Source: Streptomyces gilvus
GTDB lineage: Bacteria; Actinomycetota; Actinomycetes; Streptomycetales; Streptomycetaceae
Assembly (NCBI RefSeq): GCF_022513565.1
Contig: NZ_JAKWBE010000021.1
Location: 81,641 to 145,640, forward strand
Length of the DNA stretch: 64,000 nt
Reading direction: 5' to 3'
The translations under genes were made by a program, and so were the position numbers. Every line of letters starts with the position of its first letter. Within the stretch, counting starts at the first letter, position 1. The notes beneath the pieces are model-generated. The model ran no database searches. It was given only the letters and a program-made list of their open reading frames with translations, and was not told where the DNA came from. This document shows, one piece after another, positions 8,195-16,773 of the stretch.

Positions 8195-9445
8195 ATGGCG
8201 ATACCCAGGATCCAGGACCTCGACGATCCGACGTTCGATCCGTATGTGTCCGACGAGGTCATGTTCGGCAGCATGCCGGACATGCATGAGCGTGTTGCCG
8301 AGGTGCGTGCGCAGTGCCCGGTGCACAAGGGTTCGTGGTTCACGTCGATGGGGCTGATGCCCACGCCTGAGGAGCAGGTGTGGCCCGAGGTCTACCGGGT
8401 GATGACCTATGACGGGGTGCAGCAGGTCCTGAACAATCCGGAGATCTTCTCCAACCGGGCGTTCGAGCCGACGCTGGGGTCTTCGTTCGGTCCGCACTCG
8501 CTGTCGGTGCTGGACAATCCGGAGCACCTCAAGTACCGGAAGATCTTCCAGAAGGCGTTCTTGCCGAATGTCGTCGGCAGGTGGGGGGACGTCTACGTCC
8601 AGCCGGTGATCGACGAACTGTTCGGGGCGTTCAGGGAGGCGGGCAAGGCGGACCTGGTCCCGCAGTTCAGCCAGCTGTACCCGTTCCGGGTCATCTACCG
8701 GATGCTGGGCATGCCGGATGAGGATCTGGCGGTGTTCCAGAAGCTGATGCTGACGCAGATCTTCTTCTCCTTCGCCCCGGACAAGGCGAAGGAGGCGTCG
8801 GAGAAGCTGGGCACGTATTTCACGGCGTTGATCGAGGAACGGCTGGAGAATCCGGGCGAGGATCTCGTCAGTGCTCTGGCGACGGCCGAGGTCGACGGTG
8901 AGCGGCTGCCGGTGGCATATGTGGTCGACTTTCTGCGTCAGCTGTTCAACGCGGGCGGTGACACGACCTACCGGGCCACGGCCAACCTGCTGGTCGCGCT
9001 CCTGCGGGACGGCGGTGAGCTCTACCGGCGGGTGCGTGACGACCGTTCGCTGCTGCCCCGGGCTGTCGAGGAGGTCATTCGGTGGGAGAGCCCGGTATCC
9101 TCCACCAATCGTCTGGTGCTGCGGGACACGGAGATCGAAGGCGTGAAGATTCCCGCGAATTCCGTGGTCAACGCGTCCTTGGCGTCGGCGGACCGGGACG
9201 AGACCAAGTACGCCTGTCCGGAGAAGTTCGACATCGACCGTGAGCAGCGTCCCAAGCACATGGGGTTCGGCCAGGGGCCGCATGTCTGCATCGGCCAGCA
9301 CCTGGCACGGGTGGAGATCACCCGTGCCATGGAGACACTGATGGACGAGTTCCCCGACCTGCGGCTCGACCCCGACGAGGACGAGCCCGTGATCGTGGGA
9401 GCGATGCTGCGTTCCCCGCGGCACGTGCACGTGCGATTCGACTGA
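8195..9445 (+). CDS. Cytochrome P450 (class I)
   Basis: This 416-aa soluble P450 has the heme-thiolate motif FGQGPHVCIGQHLAR with Cys365 as axial ligand. The I-helix proton-relay motif is NAGGDTTYR, with the normal Asp-Thr pair, and the K-helix ExxR is in EEVIRWESP. It would hydroxylate an unactivated carbon using electrons from the ferredoxin encoded just upstream. AGAGAGG lies 8 bases before the ATG. An aldehyde dehydrogenase downstream suggests that a methyl group is oxidised to alcohol, aldehyde and then acid; this is inferred from context. I could not place it in a named CYP family. Confidence 0.95.
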   Translation: MAIPRIQDLDDPTFDPYVSDEVMFGSMPDMHERVAEVRAQCPVHKGSWFTSMGLMPTPEEQVWPEVYRVMTYDGVQQVLNNPEIFSNRAFEPTLGSSFGPHSLSVLDNPEHLKYRKIFQKAFLPNVVGRWGDVYVQPVIDELFGAFREAGKADLVPQFSQLYPFRVIYRMLGMPDEDLAVFQKLMLTQIFFSFAPDKAKEASEKLGTYFTALIEERLENPGEDLVSALATAEVDGERLPVAYVVDFLRQLFNAGGDTTYRATANLLVALLRDGGELYRRVRDDRSLLPRAVEEVIRWESPVSSTNRLVLRDTEIEGVKIPANSVVNASLASADRDETKYACPEKFDIDREQRPKHMGFGQGPHVCIGQHLARVEITRAMETLMDEFPDLRLDPDEDEPVIVGAMLRSPRHVHVRFD

Positions 9446-9514
9446 ACCCCAGGCAATCGAGACGGGCGGGCCGGTGAAGCACCCACCTTTGAGCCCGCCC
9501 GGGACGGGCAAGTG

Positions 9515-9694
9515 ATGACGAGCAAACCGTTCCGAAAGTGGATGTGCCTGAACTGCGGCTACATCTACGACGAGGAAGTCGGAGACCCGGAAGAGGGCCT
9601 GGTACCCGGCACCCGCTGGGAAGACATCCCTGACGACTGGACGTGCCCCGACTGCGGCACCTCCAAAGCCGAATTCGAAATGGTCGAAATCTGA
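9515..9694 (+). CDS. Rubredoxin
   Basis: This 59-aa protein has the two rubredoxin knuckles, CLNCGYIYDEEVGDPEEG and WTCPDCGTSKAEFE, whose four Cys bind one iron. The acidic YDEE-GDPEEG stretch resembles rubredoxins that serve AlkB alkane hydroxylases. Here it follows a P450 by about 70 bases, and no AlkB gene is in the window. The start is ATG 9515; a GTG directly before it (9512) is possible. It may feed another oxygenase, scavenge electrons, or be a leftover of an alkane operon. Confidence 0.93.
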   Translation: MTSKPFRKWMCLNCGYIYDEEVGDPEEGLVPGTRWEDIPDDWTCPDCGTSKAEFEMVEI

Positions 9695-9734
9695 CCACCA
9701 CACCCCATTTCCGCTGCCGCGGGACGGCAGCCAG

Positions 9735-9789
9735 CCGCGGACGACAGGTTCTGTGTTCGCTCCGCGGACGACAGGGTTCTGTGTTCGCT
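9735..9789 (+). repeat. Short tandem duplication
   Basis: Two adjacent copies of a 27/28-base unit beginning CCGCGGACGACAGG and ending TTCTGTGTTCGCT lie between the rubredoxin and aldehyde dehydrogenase genes (9735-9761 and 9762-9789). They differ by one G. This is probably a replication-slippage duplication in the leader of the next gene. Confidence 0.75.
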
Positions 9790-9831
9790 CATCGGGGCGA
9801 GGCCGGTCTCGCCCGAGAGAAGGTTGAGAAG

Positions 9832-11313
9832 ATGACGCAGGAAATCGACCGTTCGGTTCCTCAAGTACACCTGCATATCGGGGATCGGAAGCTGACGTCC
9901 GGCAGCGGTGGCAGCCACGACCGCATCAACCCGTCCACCGGGCAGGTCGACGGCCAGATTCCGCTGGCGGGTGAGGCCGAGATCGACGAGGCCGTGCGGG
10001 TCGCCCATGAGGCGTTCCAGACCTGGAAGAAGACGCCGCCGACCGAGAGGCGGAGGCTTCTGCTGAAGCTCGCCGATCTGATCGACGAGCGGGGCCCCGA
10101 TCTCGGCCGGCTGAGCACCATCGACACCGGCATGAAGTACATGCCGAACGCGGGTCTGGCGGCCGAGTGGACCCGTTACTTCGCGGGATGGGCCGACAAG
10201 CTGTCGTCCGACGTGGTCGGCACCGTGACCGCGAACGGTGAGTTCTCCTACACGCTGGGCCAGCCGTACGGCGTCATCGGCGCGATCGTGACCTGGAACG
10301 GTCCGACGGGCGGAATCGCCATGAAGGTGCCCGCGGCACTGGCAGCGGGCAACACCGTGGTGATCAAGCCGCCGGAGATCACCCCCTACTCGCCCGAGCT
10401 GTTCATGGACCTCGTCCGTGAGGCCGGCTTCCCGCCCGGTGTGATCAACCTGCTGCCCGGCAACGCTCAGGCCGGTGCCGCGCTCGTGGCGCATCCCCTG
10501 GTGCAGAAGGTGACCTTCACCGGTGGACCGGTCACGGCGACGCGCATCCTCGAATCGTGTGCGAAGACCATGAAGCCGGCGGTTCTCGAACTGGGCGGCA
10601 AGTCGGCGAACCTGATCTTCGAGGACGCCGATCTCGACACCGCGTGCGTGCACGGGGCCATTCTCTCTGTCGGCTTCCTGTCCGGCCAGGGCTGCTCGTT
10701 CCCCACGCGGATGCTGGTCCACCGTTCGCGCTACGACGAGGTCATCGAGCGTGTCTCGGCGGTGGCGAAGAGCTTCGTGGTGGGTGACCCGTTCGATCAG
10801 CAGACTCTTCTCGGGCCGGTCATCAGCCAGGCCGCGGTCGACCGCGTCATGGGGATCATCGAGCGTGCTCCGGCAGAGGGGGCGCGGCTGGTGCTCGGAG
10901 GCACTCGACTCGGCGGGGACCTCGCGGAGGGCTACTTCATCGAGCCGACGATCTTCGCCGACGTCGACCCGCAGTCGGAGCTCGCGCAGGGTGAGGTCTT
11001 CGGGCCGGTTCTGGCGATCACGCCGTTCGACACCGAGGAAGAGGCGGTGGAGATCGCCAACTCGACCCCGTACGGCCTGGCCGCCTACATCCACACCAAG
11101 GATCTCGTCAGGGCGCACCGGGTCGCCGAGGACCTGTTCGCGGGCGACATCATGATCAACGGCGCTTCGAACCTCTACGTGAACCGGCCCTTCGGCGGCT
11201 TCGGACTCAGCGGGTACGGCAAGGAAGGCGGACGCCGGGGTCTCGAGGAGTTCCTGCGGGTCAAGGGCGTGGGCATCGGAGCGAAGGCCGGCGGCGACGG
11301 CGGCTTCCTCTGA
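9832..11313 (+). CDS. Aldehyde dehydrogenase, NAD(P)-dependent
   Basis: This 493-aa enzyme oxidises an aldehyde to the acid. It has the cofactor and substrate signatures TWNGPTGG, AAGNTVVIKPPE, VTFTGG and the general-base segment ELGGKSANLIFED. The catalytic Cys lies in SGQGCSFPTR at about residue 288. The ATG at 9832 is preceded by GAGAGAAGG. The frame is open further upstream, but that part covers the tandem repeat and does not look coding. It completes the P450 operon, so its likely substrate is the aldehyde formed from the P450 product. A 10-base-stem hairpin follows the stop. Confidence 0.93.
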   Translation: MTQEIDRSVPQVHLHIGDRKLTSGSGGSHDRINPSTGQVDGQIPLAGEAEIDEAVRVAHEAFQTWKKTPPTERRRLLLKLADLIDERGPDLGRLSTIDTGMKYMPNAGLAAEWTRYFAGWADKLSSDVVGTVTANGEFSYTLGQPYGVIGAIVTWNGPTGGIAMKVPAALAAGNTVVIKPPEITPYSPELFMDLVREAGFPPGVINLLPGNAQAGAALVAHPLVQKVTFTGGPVTATRILESCAKTMKPAVLELGGKSANLIFEDADLDTACVHGAILSVGFLSGQGCSFPTRMLVHRSRYDEVIERVSAVAKSFVVGDPFDQQTLLGPVISQAAVDRVMGIIERAPAEGARLVLGGTRLGGDLAEGYFIEPTIFADVDPQSELAQGEVFGPVLAITPFDTEEEAVEIANSTPYGLAAYIHTKDLVRAHRVAEDLFAGDIMINGASNLYVNRPFGGFGLSGYGKEGGRRGLEEFLRVKGVGIGAKAGGDGGFL

Positions 11314-11322
11314 TCGGCTCAG

Positions 11323-11360
11323 CAGGAGGCCTGGGCGGTCTGTGCCGCCGAGGCCTCCTG
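11323..11360 (+). terminator. Hairpin terminator after the P450 operon
   Basis: A perfect 10-base stem (CAGGAGGCCT / AGGCCTCCTG) encloses an inner GGCGG/CCGCC stem, 9 bases after the aldehyde dehydrogenase stop. No U-tract follows, as is common in actinomycetes. Confidence 0.7.
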
Positions 11361-11430
11361 TGGGCGCTCGGAGATCCGGGCGCGTCGCGGAGCGCCGATG
11401 GTCAGAGTGGGGCTGACAGAGAAGGCTTCC

Positions 11431-11468
11431 TCTAGTTAAGATTAATCATCTGGCTATATCTCGGAGGT
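11431..11468 (+). promoter_or_regulatory. A/T-rich operator/promoter and ribosome site of the thiolase operon
   Basis: The stretch TCTAGTTAAGATTAATCATC contains the palindrome GATTAATC (11440-11447), and an A/T-rich CTATATC follows. GGAGGT at 11463-11468 is a strong ribosome site 4 bases before a TTG start. The palindrome also occurs upstream of the P450 operon, so a shared regulator is possible. Confidence 0.45.
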
Positions 11469-11472
11469 CGTC

Positions 11473-11874
11473 TTGGGGCAGATTCCGCTCGTGGACTACC
11501 TGGTGCTCGGCGACGAGCCCCGTCTTGTCGCCAACGAGTGCACCAGCTGTGGAGCGAGGTACTTCGACCGACGGAACGCCTGCGCCCGGTGCGGCCGTCA
11601 GGAGTTCGAGACGGTGGACGTGTCCCGTACCGGAACACTCAGGTCCTTCACGATCGTTCATTTCGCGGCCAAGGGCGTCGACGTGCCTTTCGTCGCCGGC
11701 GTGGTCGACTGCGCCGGAACGATCGTCAGCGGCAACGTGGTGAACGTTCCGCCCGACCCGCGGCACGTGTCGCTGGGCATGGACGTGCGGTTGACCACCG
11801 TCCCGGTCGGTACCGACACGGCGGGTGTGATGGCGGTCGGATTCGGCTTCGAACCGGTTGCCGAGAGGGAGTGA
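11473..11874 (+). CDS. DUF35 / OB-fold zinc-ribbon protein, thiolase partner
   Basis: This 133-aa protein has a rubredoxin-like zinc ribbon at the N-terminus (Cys23, Cys26, Cys37, Cys40) followed by an OB-fold (SFTIVHFAAKGVDVPFVAGVVDCAG). DUF35 proteins are partners of thiolase-fold enzymes; in cholesterol catabolism the DUF35 part of ChsH2 binds the aldolase Ltp2. TTG is the only start that fits the strong GGAGGT site. The thiolase begins 2 bases after its stop, so the two are surely co-translated and probably form a complex. Confidence 0.88.
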   Translation: MGQIPLVDYLVLGDEPRLVANECTSCGARYFDRRNACARCGRQEFETVDVSRTGTLRSFTIVHFAAKGVDVPFVAGVVDCAGTIVSGNVVNVPPDPRHVSLGMDVRLTTVPVGTDTAGVMAVGFGFEPVAERE

Positions 11875-11876
11875 CC

Positions 11877-13079
11877 ATGGCGGACGACGTGTGGATCCTC
11901 GGTATCCACATGACCGACTTCGGCAAGCACAAGGACAAGGACGCACTGGACCTCGGGGTCGAGGCGGCGACCGGTGCCCTGCGCGACGCCGGAGTGGGCG
12001 TCGAGGACATCGGCGTGCTCGCCGCGGGCAATCTGCTGGGCCCGGACAGCTTCGGGCAGTTGCTGCAGAAGCAGATCGGGCAGACCGGCATTCCCGCCTA
12101 CAACGTCGCCAACGCCTGTGCGACCGGCGCGACCGCGCTGCGGGTCGCGATCATGGCCGTCAAGGCGGGTGAGGCCGACATGGGCCTCGCGGTCGGAGCC
12201 GAGAAGCTGGCGGGAATGGGGTTGCTGACCGGCAACGAGCGCGCGGCGGGCAACGGCACCTGGGTGCCGAGCGGCAGGTACGGAGCTGTCGCGCCGCTCG
12301 ACGGCCTGGTCGGCACCGAGACGATGCCGGGAGTCTTCGCCCAGATCGGCATGGAGTACGCGTACAGGCACGGAGAGGTCGCGTTCGAGGTCTTCGCCCG
12401 CATCTCGGAGAAGAACCACGCGCATTCCACCCTCAATCCGAAGGCGGCTTACCAGAAGCGGTTCTCGCTCGAGGAGATCATGAACGACGTCATGATCGCC
12501 TATCCGAACACGCGCCCCATGTGTTCCGCGAACTGTGACGGGGCCGCCGCCGCGGTCGTCGTCGGCGAGAGCAAGCTGCGTACGCTGACGCTCGAGCAGC
12601 GACGCCGCGCCGTCAAGATCAGCGCCTCGGTCCTGACCAGTGATCCCTACCGGGACGGCTGCCAGGTACTTCCGGACATCAACACGCTGACCCGGCAAGC
12701 CGCAGTGACCGCCTACGAGCAGGCCGGCGTCGACCCCGACGATCTTGACCTAGTCGAACTGCACGACTGCTTCGCGACGGCGGAACTCGTTCACTACGAC
12801 AATCTTCAGCTCTGTGAGCCGGGTGGCGCTGTGGACTTCTTCAACTCCGGTGCGACCTGGCGTGACGGGAGGACTCCGGTCAATGTATCCGGCGGCCTTC
12901 AGTCCAAGGGGCACCCTGTCTCGGCGACCGGAATCGCCAACATCTGGGAGATCGCCACGCACCTTCGTGGCGAGGCAGGTGATCGGCAGATCCCGGACGC
13001 GAAGGTGGGCCTGGCGCATGTGATCGGCCTCGGCTCGGCCTGTGGCGTCCACGTGCTGGAGAAGGCGGCCGTGGCGTAG
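11877..13079 (+). CDS. SCP-x-type thiolase (nucleophile present)
   Basis: This 400-aa thiolase-fold protein keeps the catalytic residues. Cys81 is in NACATGATA, His346 in SKGHPVSATG, and the late Cys389 in GLGSACGVHV. It is therefore likely to cleave a 3-oxoacyl-CoA, unlike the two related proteins at 16774 and 59149. The motif VELHDCFATAEL is typical of the SCP-x/lipid-transfer-protein branch. ATG 11877 follows the DUF35 stop directly. The longer open frame upstream overlaps that gene and is not coding. The acyl substrate is unknown but is presumably branched or cyclic, as with other SCP-x thiolases. Confidence 0.9.
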   Translation: MADDVWILGIHMTDFGKHKDKDALDLGVEAATGALRDAGVGVEDIGVLAAGNLLGPDSFGQLLQKQIGQTGIPAYNVANACATGATALRVAIMAVKAGEADMGLAVGAEKLAGMGLLTGNERAAGNGTWVPSGRYGAVAPLDGLVGTETMPGVFAQIGMEYAYRHGEVAFEVFARISEKNHAHSTLNPKAAYQKRFSLEEIMNDVMIAYPNTRPMCSANCDGAAAAVVVGESKLRTLTLEQRRRAVKISASVLTSDPYRDGCQVLPDINTLTRQAAVTAYEQAGVDPDDLDLVELHDCFATAELVHYDNLQLCEPGGAVDFFNSGATWRDGRTPVNVSGGLQSKGHPVSATGIANIWEIATHLRGEAGDRQIPDAKVGLAHVIGLGSACGVHVLEKAAVA

Positions 13080-13188
13080 ACGGTCATGGCGAGCCCGAAG
13101 CATGGCTCGCCGGGCCGTGAAGTATGACAACGGCGGAGAGACGCAGCGCATCACTCCGCTGAAGGACACTCAAGTTAGGACACGGCAA

Positions 13189-13488
13189 GTGCGTACTGGC
13201 AGCCGATGGAAGAGCACGGTCGACACGACCGAGGTGATGGTGATCCGCGGGCCCTCCAAGGACATCGACCTGCGTTGCGGAGGCCACGCGATGGTCGCCT
13301 CCGGTACCTCCTTCGAAGCGGCGGAGATCGATCCGGCCTACGCCGACGGAACCCAGGTCGGCAAGCGCTACGTGGACGAGGAGCTCGGGCTCGAACTCCT
13401 CGTCAGCAAGGCCGGCTCGGGCACGCTCAGTGTGGCCGACCGCAGCCTTCACCTGAAGGACGCCAAGCCGCTGCCCACGTCCGACTGA
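13189..13488 (+). CDS. Unrecognised ~100-aa protein, paralogue of the product of 58337-58648
   Basis: I do not recognise this family. The 99-aa product aligns over its full length with the protein at 58337. Shared blocks are VDTT-VMV-R-P, D--L-CGG--MV, GKRY--EELG-E, and the C-terminus KPLP-SD. No signal peptide or membrane segment is visible. The GTG at 13189 is preferred over ATG 13102, because AGGA lies 8 bases before it and the resulting N-terminus matches the paralogue to within two residues. It sits between a DUF35-paired thiolase and an acyl-CoA synthetase, and the paralogue lies upstream of another DUF35-paired thiolase-fold gene. A role tied to these enzymes is inferred from context only. 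Confidence 0.75.
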   Translation: MRTGSRWKSTVDTTEVMVIRGPSKDIDLRCGGHAMVASGTSFEAAEIDPAYADGTQVGKRYVDEELGLELLVSKAGSGTLSVADRSLHLKDAKPLPTSD

Positions 13489-13546
13489 CCTGGCGTAGGG
13501 ATCAGGGACACCATGCGCGGCACGAGAGTGTGAAGGGTAAGGCGAC

Positions 13547-15079
13547 GTGAACGTCGGATTTCTTTTGGAGATGGCTGCCGAGGGCATGCCGGACCGGATC
13601 GCCGTGGGCTCACTGGAGGGAGGGATCACCTATGCCCAGCTCCTTGATCAAGCGCGGCGTACGGCGTCCTACGTCCGGACCGCCTCGGTGGGGGAGACCC
13701 CCGTCGGCCGGCTGGCCATGGTGGACCTGAACTCGGACACGCTCCCGGTCCTTCTGTTCGGCGCGTCGTTCGCCGGCGTCCCGTTCGTTCCCATGAACTA
13801 CCGGCTGGCCGACGACAAACTCCGCGAGCTGGTGGCCCGCAACGCTCCCGCCCTGCTGGTCGTCGATCCGCCCGTGGCCGAGCGGATCGGTGACGCCCAC
13901 GGGCTGCGGGTTCTCACGCGGTCCGAATTCGGGGACCAGCTGGCCGAACTTCCTGCCGCGCAGGAGCCCGCCGATGACGCCGCCGGCGACGAGGACGTCG
14001 AAGAGAGCATCGCCGTCCTGCTGTTCACCTCGGGGACGACCGGAGCGCCGAAGGCGGCTGTACTGCGCAACCGGCACCTCGCCTCTTACATCCTGAGCAC
14101 GGCCGAGTTCGGCGCGGCGGGGGAGCACGAAGCCACGTTGGTCAGTGTGCCGCCGTACCACATCGCTGGTGTCTCGGCGATCCTCTCGGCCGTGTACTCG
14201 GGGCGCCGGCTCGTGTACCTGCCCGCCTTCAAGGCCGGGGAATGGGTGCGGACCGCGCGCGACGAGCGCATCACGCACGCGATGGTCGTTCCGACGATGC
14301 TGGGCCGCATCCTCGACGTCCTGGAGGCCGACGGCACCACGTTGCCGGCGCTGACCAACCTGTCCTGCGGTGGCGGCCCGATGCCCGTCGCGGTGATCGA
14401 ACGCGCTCTGCGTCTCCTGCCGCACGTCGACTTCGTGAACGCCTACGGCCTCACGGAGACGTCGTCCACCATCTCCCTGCTGACGCCCGAAGACCACCGC
14501 GCGGCCATCTCCTCGGACGACCCGGCGGTACGAGCGAGGCTGCGCTCGGTCGGCCGCCCGCTGCCCGGCCTCGAACTCGAGATCCGTGACGCCGCCGGAG
14601 AGCCGGTGGCCGTCGGAGAGCCGGGAGAGGTGTGGGTGCGCGGCGGCCAGGTCGCCGGCGAGTACCTCGGCGCCGGCGGCGGGGACCAGTCGGACGGGTG
14701 GTTCCCGACCCGGGACAGCGGCTACCTCGACGCGGAAGGCTACCTCTTCCTCTCCGGGCGGCTGGACGACGTCATCGTCCGTGGTGGCGAGAACATCTCT
14801 CCGGGAGAGATCGAGGAGGTCCTCATCGCGCATCCCGCGGTGAGGGAGGTCGCGGTGGTCGGCGCCACGGACGTCCGGTGGGGCGAACGGGTGGTGGCCT
14901 ACGTCGTGCCGTCCTCCGAGGTCACTGAGGAGCAACTCCAGGAACACGTTCGTGTGCGGCTGCGCTCGACCTGTACCCCGGAGCAGGTGCACTTCGTCGA
15001 CACCCTCCCGTACAACGAGACGGGGAAGCTGCTGCGTCGAGTACTCCGGGAAAAGGCGCAGGAAACCGCGAACGTCTGA
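13547..15079 (+). CDS. AMP-forming acyl-CoA synthetase
   Basis: This 510-aa adenylate-forming enzyme activates a carboxylic acid with ATP and CoA. Visible motifs are the P-loop LFTSGTTGAPKAA, NAYGLTETSS, the hinge region GYLFLSGRLDDVIVRGGENI, and the C-terminal lysine motif YNETGKLLRR. The GTG start follows GAAGGGTAAGG. It lies in the operon begun by DUF35 and thiolase and is followed by an amidohydrolase-2 gene. The substrate may be the acid made by the upstream P450 and aldehyde dehydrogenase, though this is inference. Confidence 0.92.
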   Translation: MNVGFLLEMAAEGMPDRIAVGSLEGGITYAQLLDQARRTASYVRTASVGETPVGRLAMVDLNSDTLPVLLFGASFAGVPFVPMNYRLADDKLRELVARNAPALLVVDPPVAERIGDAHGLRVLTRSEFGDQLAELPAAQEPADDAAGDEDVEESIAVLLFTSGTTGAPKAAVLRNRHLASYILSTAEFGAAGEHEATLVSVPPYHIAGVSAILSAVYSGRRLVYLPAFKAGEWVRTARDERITHAMVVPTMLGRILDVLEADGTTLPALTNLSCGGGPMPVAVIERALRLLPHVDFVNAYGLTETSSTISLLTPEDHRAAISSDDPAVRARLRSVGRPLPGLELEIRDAAGEPVAVGEPGEVWVRGGQVAGEYLGAGGGDQSDGWFPTRDSGYLDAEGYLFLSGRLDDVIVRGGENISPGEIEEVLIAHPAVREVAVVGATDVRWGERVVAYVVPSSEVTEEQLQEHVRVRLRSTCTPEQVHFVDTLPYNETGKLLRRVLREKAQETANV

Positions 15080-15203
15080 GATACCGGACCGGCCGCCACG
15101 GTCCCCGAGGACTCATGGGCAACGACGCCACCGGACGGGTCACGCGCATCGGACCGCCGATCGCCGGACTCGTCACGGCGACTTGATTGAGAAAGGAAAC
15201 TCC

Positions 15204-16325
15204 ATGCTGGAGAAGATTTGGGCCAACTCCGGGGACTCGCACTTCCTTGAGCCGGAGGACCTGTTCCAGCAGATCCTTCCGCCGGCCCTCGCGGAGCGCA
15301 TGCCGCGATCGGTGAAGGAGGACGGCTGGGAGACCGTGTACATCGACGGAGAGGAGATCCGTCGTCCTCTGCCCAAGCCGATCAAGGACGGGGAGTTCCA
15401 GGGCGAGACCATTGAGACCCTTTCGGTCCGTCCGCCAGGTGCAGGCGACGTTCTGGCGCGCGTCAAGGACCTCGACCAGGAGGGAATCTGGGGAGAGGTC
15501 GTGTTCCCCTCCCTCGGTCTGTGGGCCAACCTGATCAAGGACCCGGTGCTCATCCGTGAGGGTGTGAAGGCTCTCAACGAGTGGGCGCTGTCCGAGATCC
15601 AGAACAAGGCGCCCAACCGTCTGGTCGCCACGGCCACACTGCCGCTCCTGGATGTCCAGGACACCGTTGCGGAGGTCCACCGCGCCGCGAACAACGGCTT
15701 CAAGGCGGTGTTCATCCCCACGGTTCCTCCGCCCGGGCGGCCGACGTGGAACCAGGACGAGTGGGAGCCGGTCTGGCAGGCGGTCGAGGAGACCGGCCTG
15801 GTTCTGTCGGTCCACATCGGCACCGACGGCGAAACGGTGTTCTTCCGCGGCCCGGGCGGTGCCGTCCTGAACTACGTGGACACCACATACGGTGGCCAGC
15901 GGGCCGTGACCCAGCTGATCGCCGGTGGTGCGCTCGACCGGCACCCGGACCTCAAGGTGCTGGTCTCCGAGGGCGGTGCCGCGTGGGCGCCCTTCCTCGG
16001 CGACCGCATGAACGAGGGCTACCGCCAGCACTCCATGTTCGTCCGGCCCACCCTGTCCATGGCGCCCAAGGAGTTCATCTACCGTCAGGTGTACGTCTCC
16101 TTCCAGCACGACGAGACGGCCGTCCAGACGGTCACGGGGATGGGCTACCAGAACGTCATGTTCGGGAGCGACTACCCGCACCTCGAGGGGACCTACGGGC
16201 ACACGCAGAAGACCCTGCACGAACTGTTCGACGACGTCGACCCCGCGGTCCGCCACCGGGTCACCGTCGGCGCGTTCCTCGACCTGTTCCCGCACATCGG
16301 CGAGCCGCCCGGGAACAAGCAGTAG
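15204..16325 (+). CDS. Amidohydrolase-2 family metal-dependent hydrolase/decarboxylase
   Basis: This 373-aa TIM-barrel protein belongs to the amidohydrolase-2 family, which includes ACMS and gamma-resorcylate decarboxylases. N-terminal GDSHFLEPEDLF replaces the classic HxH. VLSVHIGTDGE and MFGSDYPHLEGTY supply the conserved His and the final catalytic Asp. The ATG has GAAAGGA at good spacing. It is the last gene before a strong bidirectional hairpin. A similar protein is encoded at 48533. Members can hydrolyse C-C bonds or decarboxylate; the reaction here cannot be told. Confidence 0.85.
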   Translation: MLEKIWANSGDSHFLEPEDLFQQILPPALAERMPRSVKEDGWETVYIDGEEIRRPLPKPIKDGEFQGETIETLSVRPPGAGDVLARVKDLDQEGIWGEVVFPSLGLWANLIKDPVLIREGVKALNEWALSEIQNKAPNRLVATATLPLLDVQDTVAEVHRAANNGFKAVFIPTVPPPGRPTWNQDEWEPVWQAVEETGLVLSVHIGTDGETVFFRGPGGAVLNYVDTTYGGQRAVTQLIAGGALDRHPDLKVLVSEGGAAWAPFLGDRMNEGYRQHSMFVRPTLSMAPKEFIYRQVYVSFQHDETAVQTVTGMGYQNVMFGSDYPHLEGTYGHTQKTLHELFDDVDPAVRHRVTVGAFLDLFPHIGEPPGNKQ

Positions 16326-16432
16326 CGACGAGATTCGTGGTGGCACCATGACGGGTCCGACACCACCGCCGGCCGATGTCTCGGACGTCCGGCCGGGAGG
16401 TGTCGGGACGTCGGGTGCCACTGGGCATGTGT

Positions 16433-16460
16433 GCGGACGGGCCTTGCCGGGCCCGTCCGC
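16433..16460. terminator. Bidirectional hairpin terminator
   Basis: An 11-base perfect stem (GCGGACGGGCC / GGCCCGTCCGC) with a 6-base loop lies between convergent genes. The rest of the 448-base gap (16326-16773) shows no supported gene. Confidence 0.75.
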
Positions 16461-16773
16461 TGTGCCGTCGGTCGCATGAGGGTTTACGTCCTTTCGGAAC
16501 CACCCGGGAAGCGATTTCCGGATGGGGCGAACGAACGGTCGAGCAGTCGTGGGTGCCTCCGCGCCGGCGCAAGCAGCGACCTACGGTGGACCTCGGAGGT
16601 CTCGCACGACCCCGGAACGAGCGGCCCCGGCCCAGTCGGCGAATCGAGTGGGAACTGCGCGCAGGGACCGGGCAATCCCGCCCACGAGAAAGCCCAGGCC
16701 GCGCCTGCGACCTGGGCTGTGCGCTCTTGAAGGGCTCCATCTTGTGAACGGCCGCCCGGCGCGGGGCGCCTCT

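Noticed and set aside
9515..9694. Idea that the window encodes an AlkB alkane hydroxylase, prompted by the rubredoxin
   Set aside because: No open frame shows the histidine-rich membrane motifs of AlkB.
7730..9703. 657-codon minus-strand frame
   Set aside because: It lies opposite the ferredoxin, P450 and rubredoxin genes, whose motifs are unmistakable; the minus product is low-complexity.
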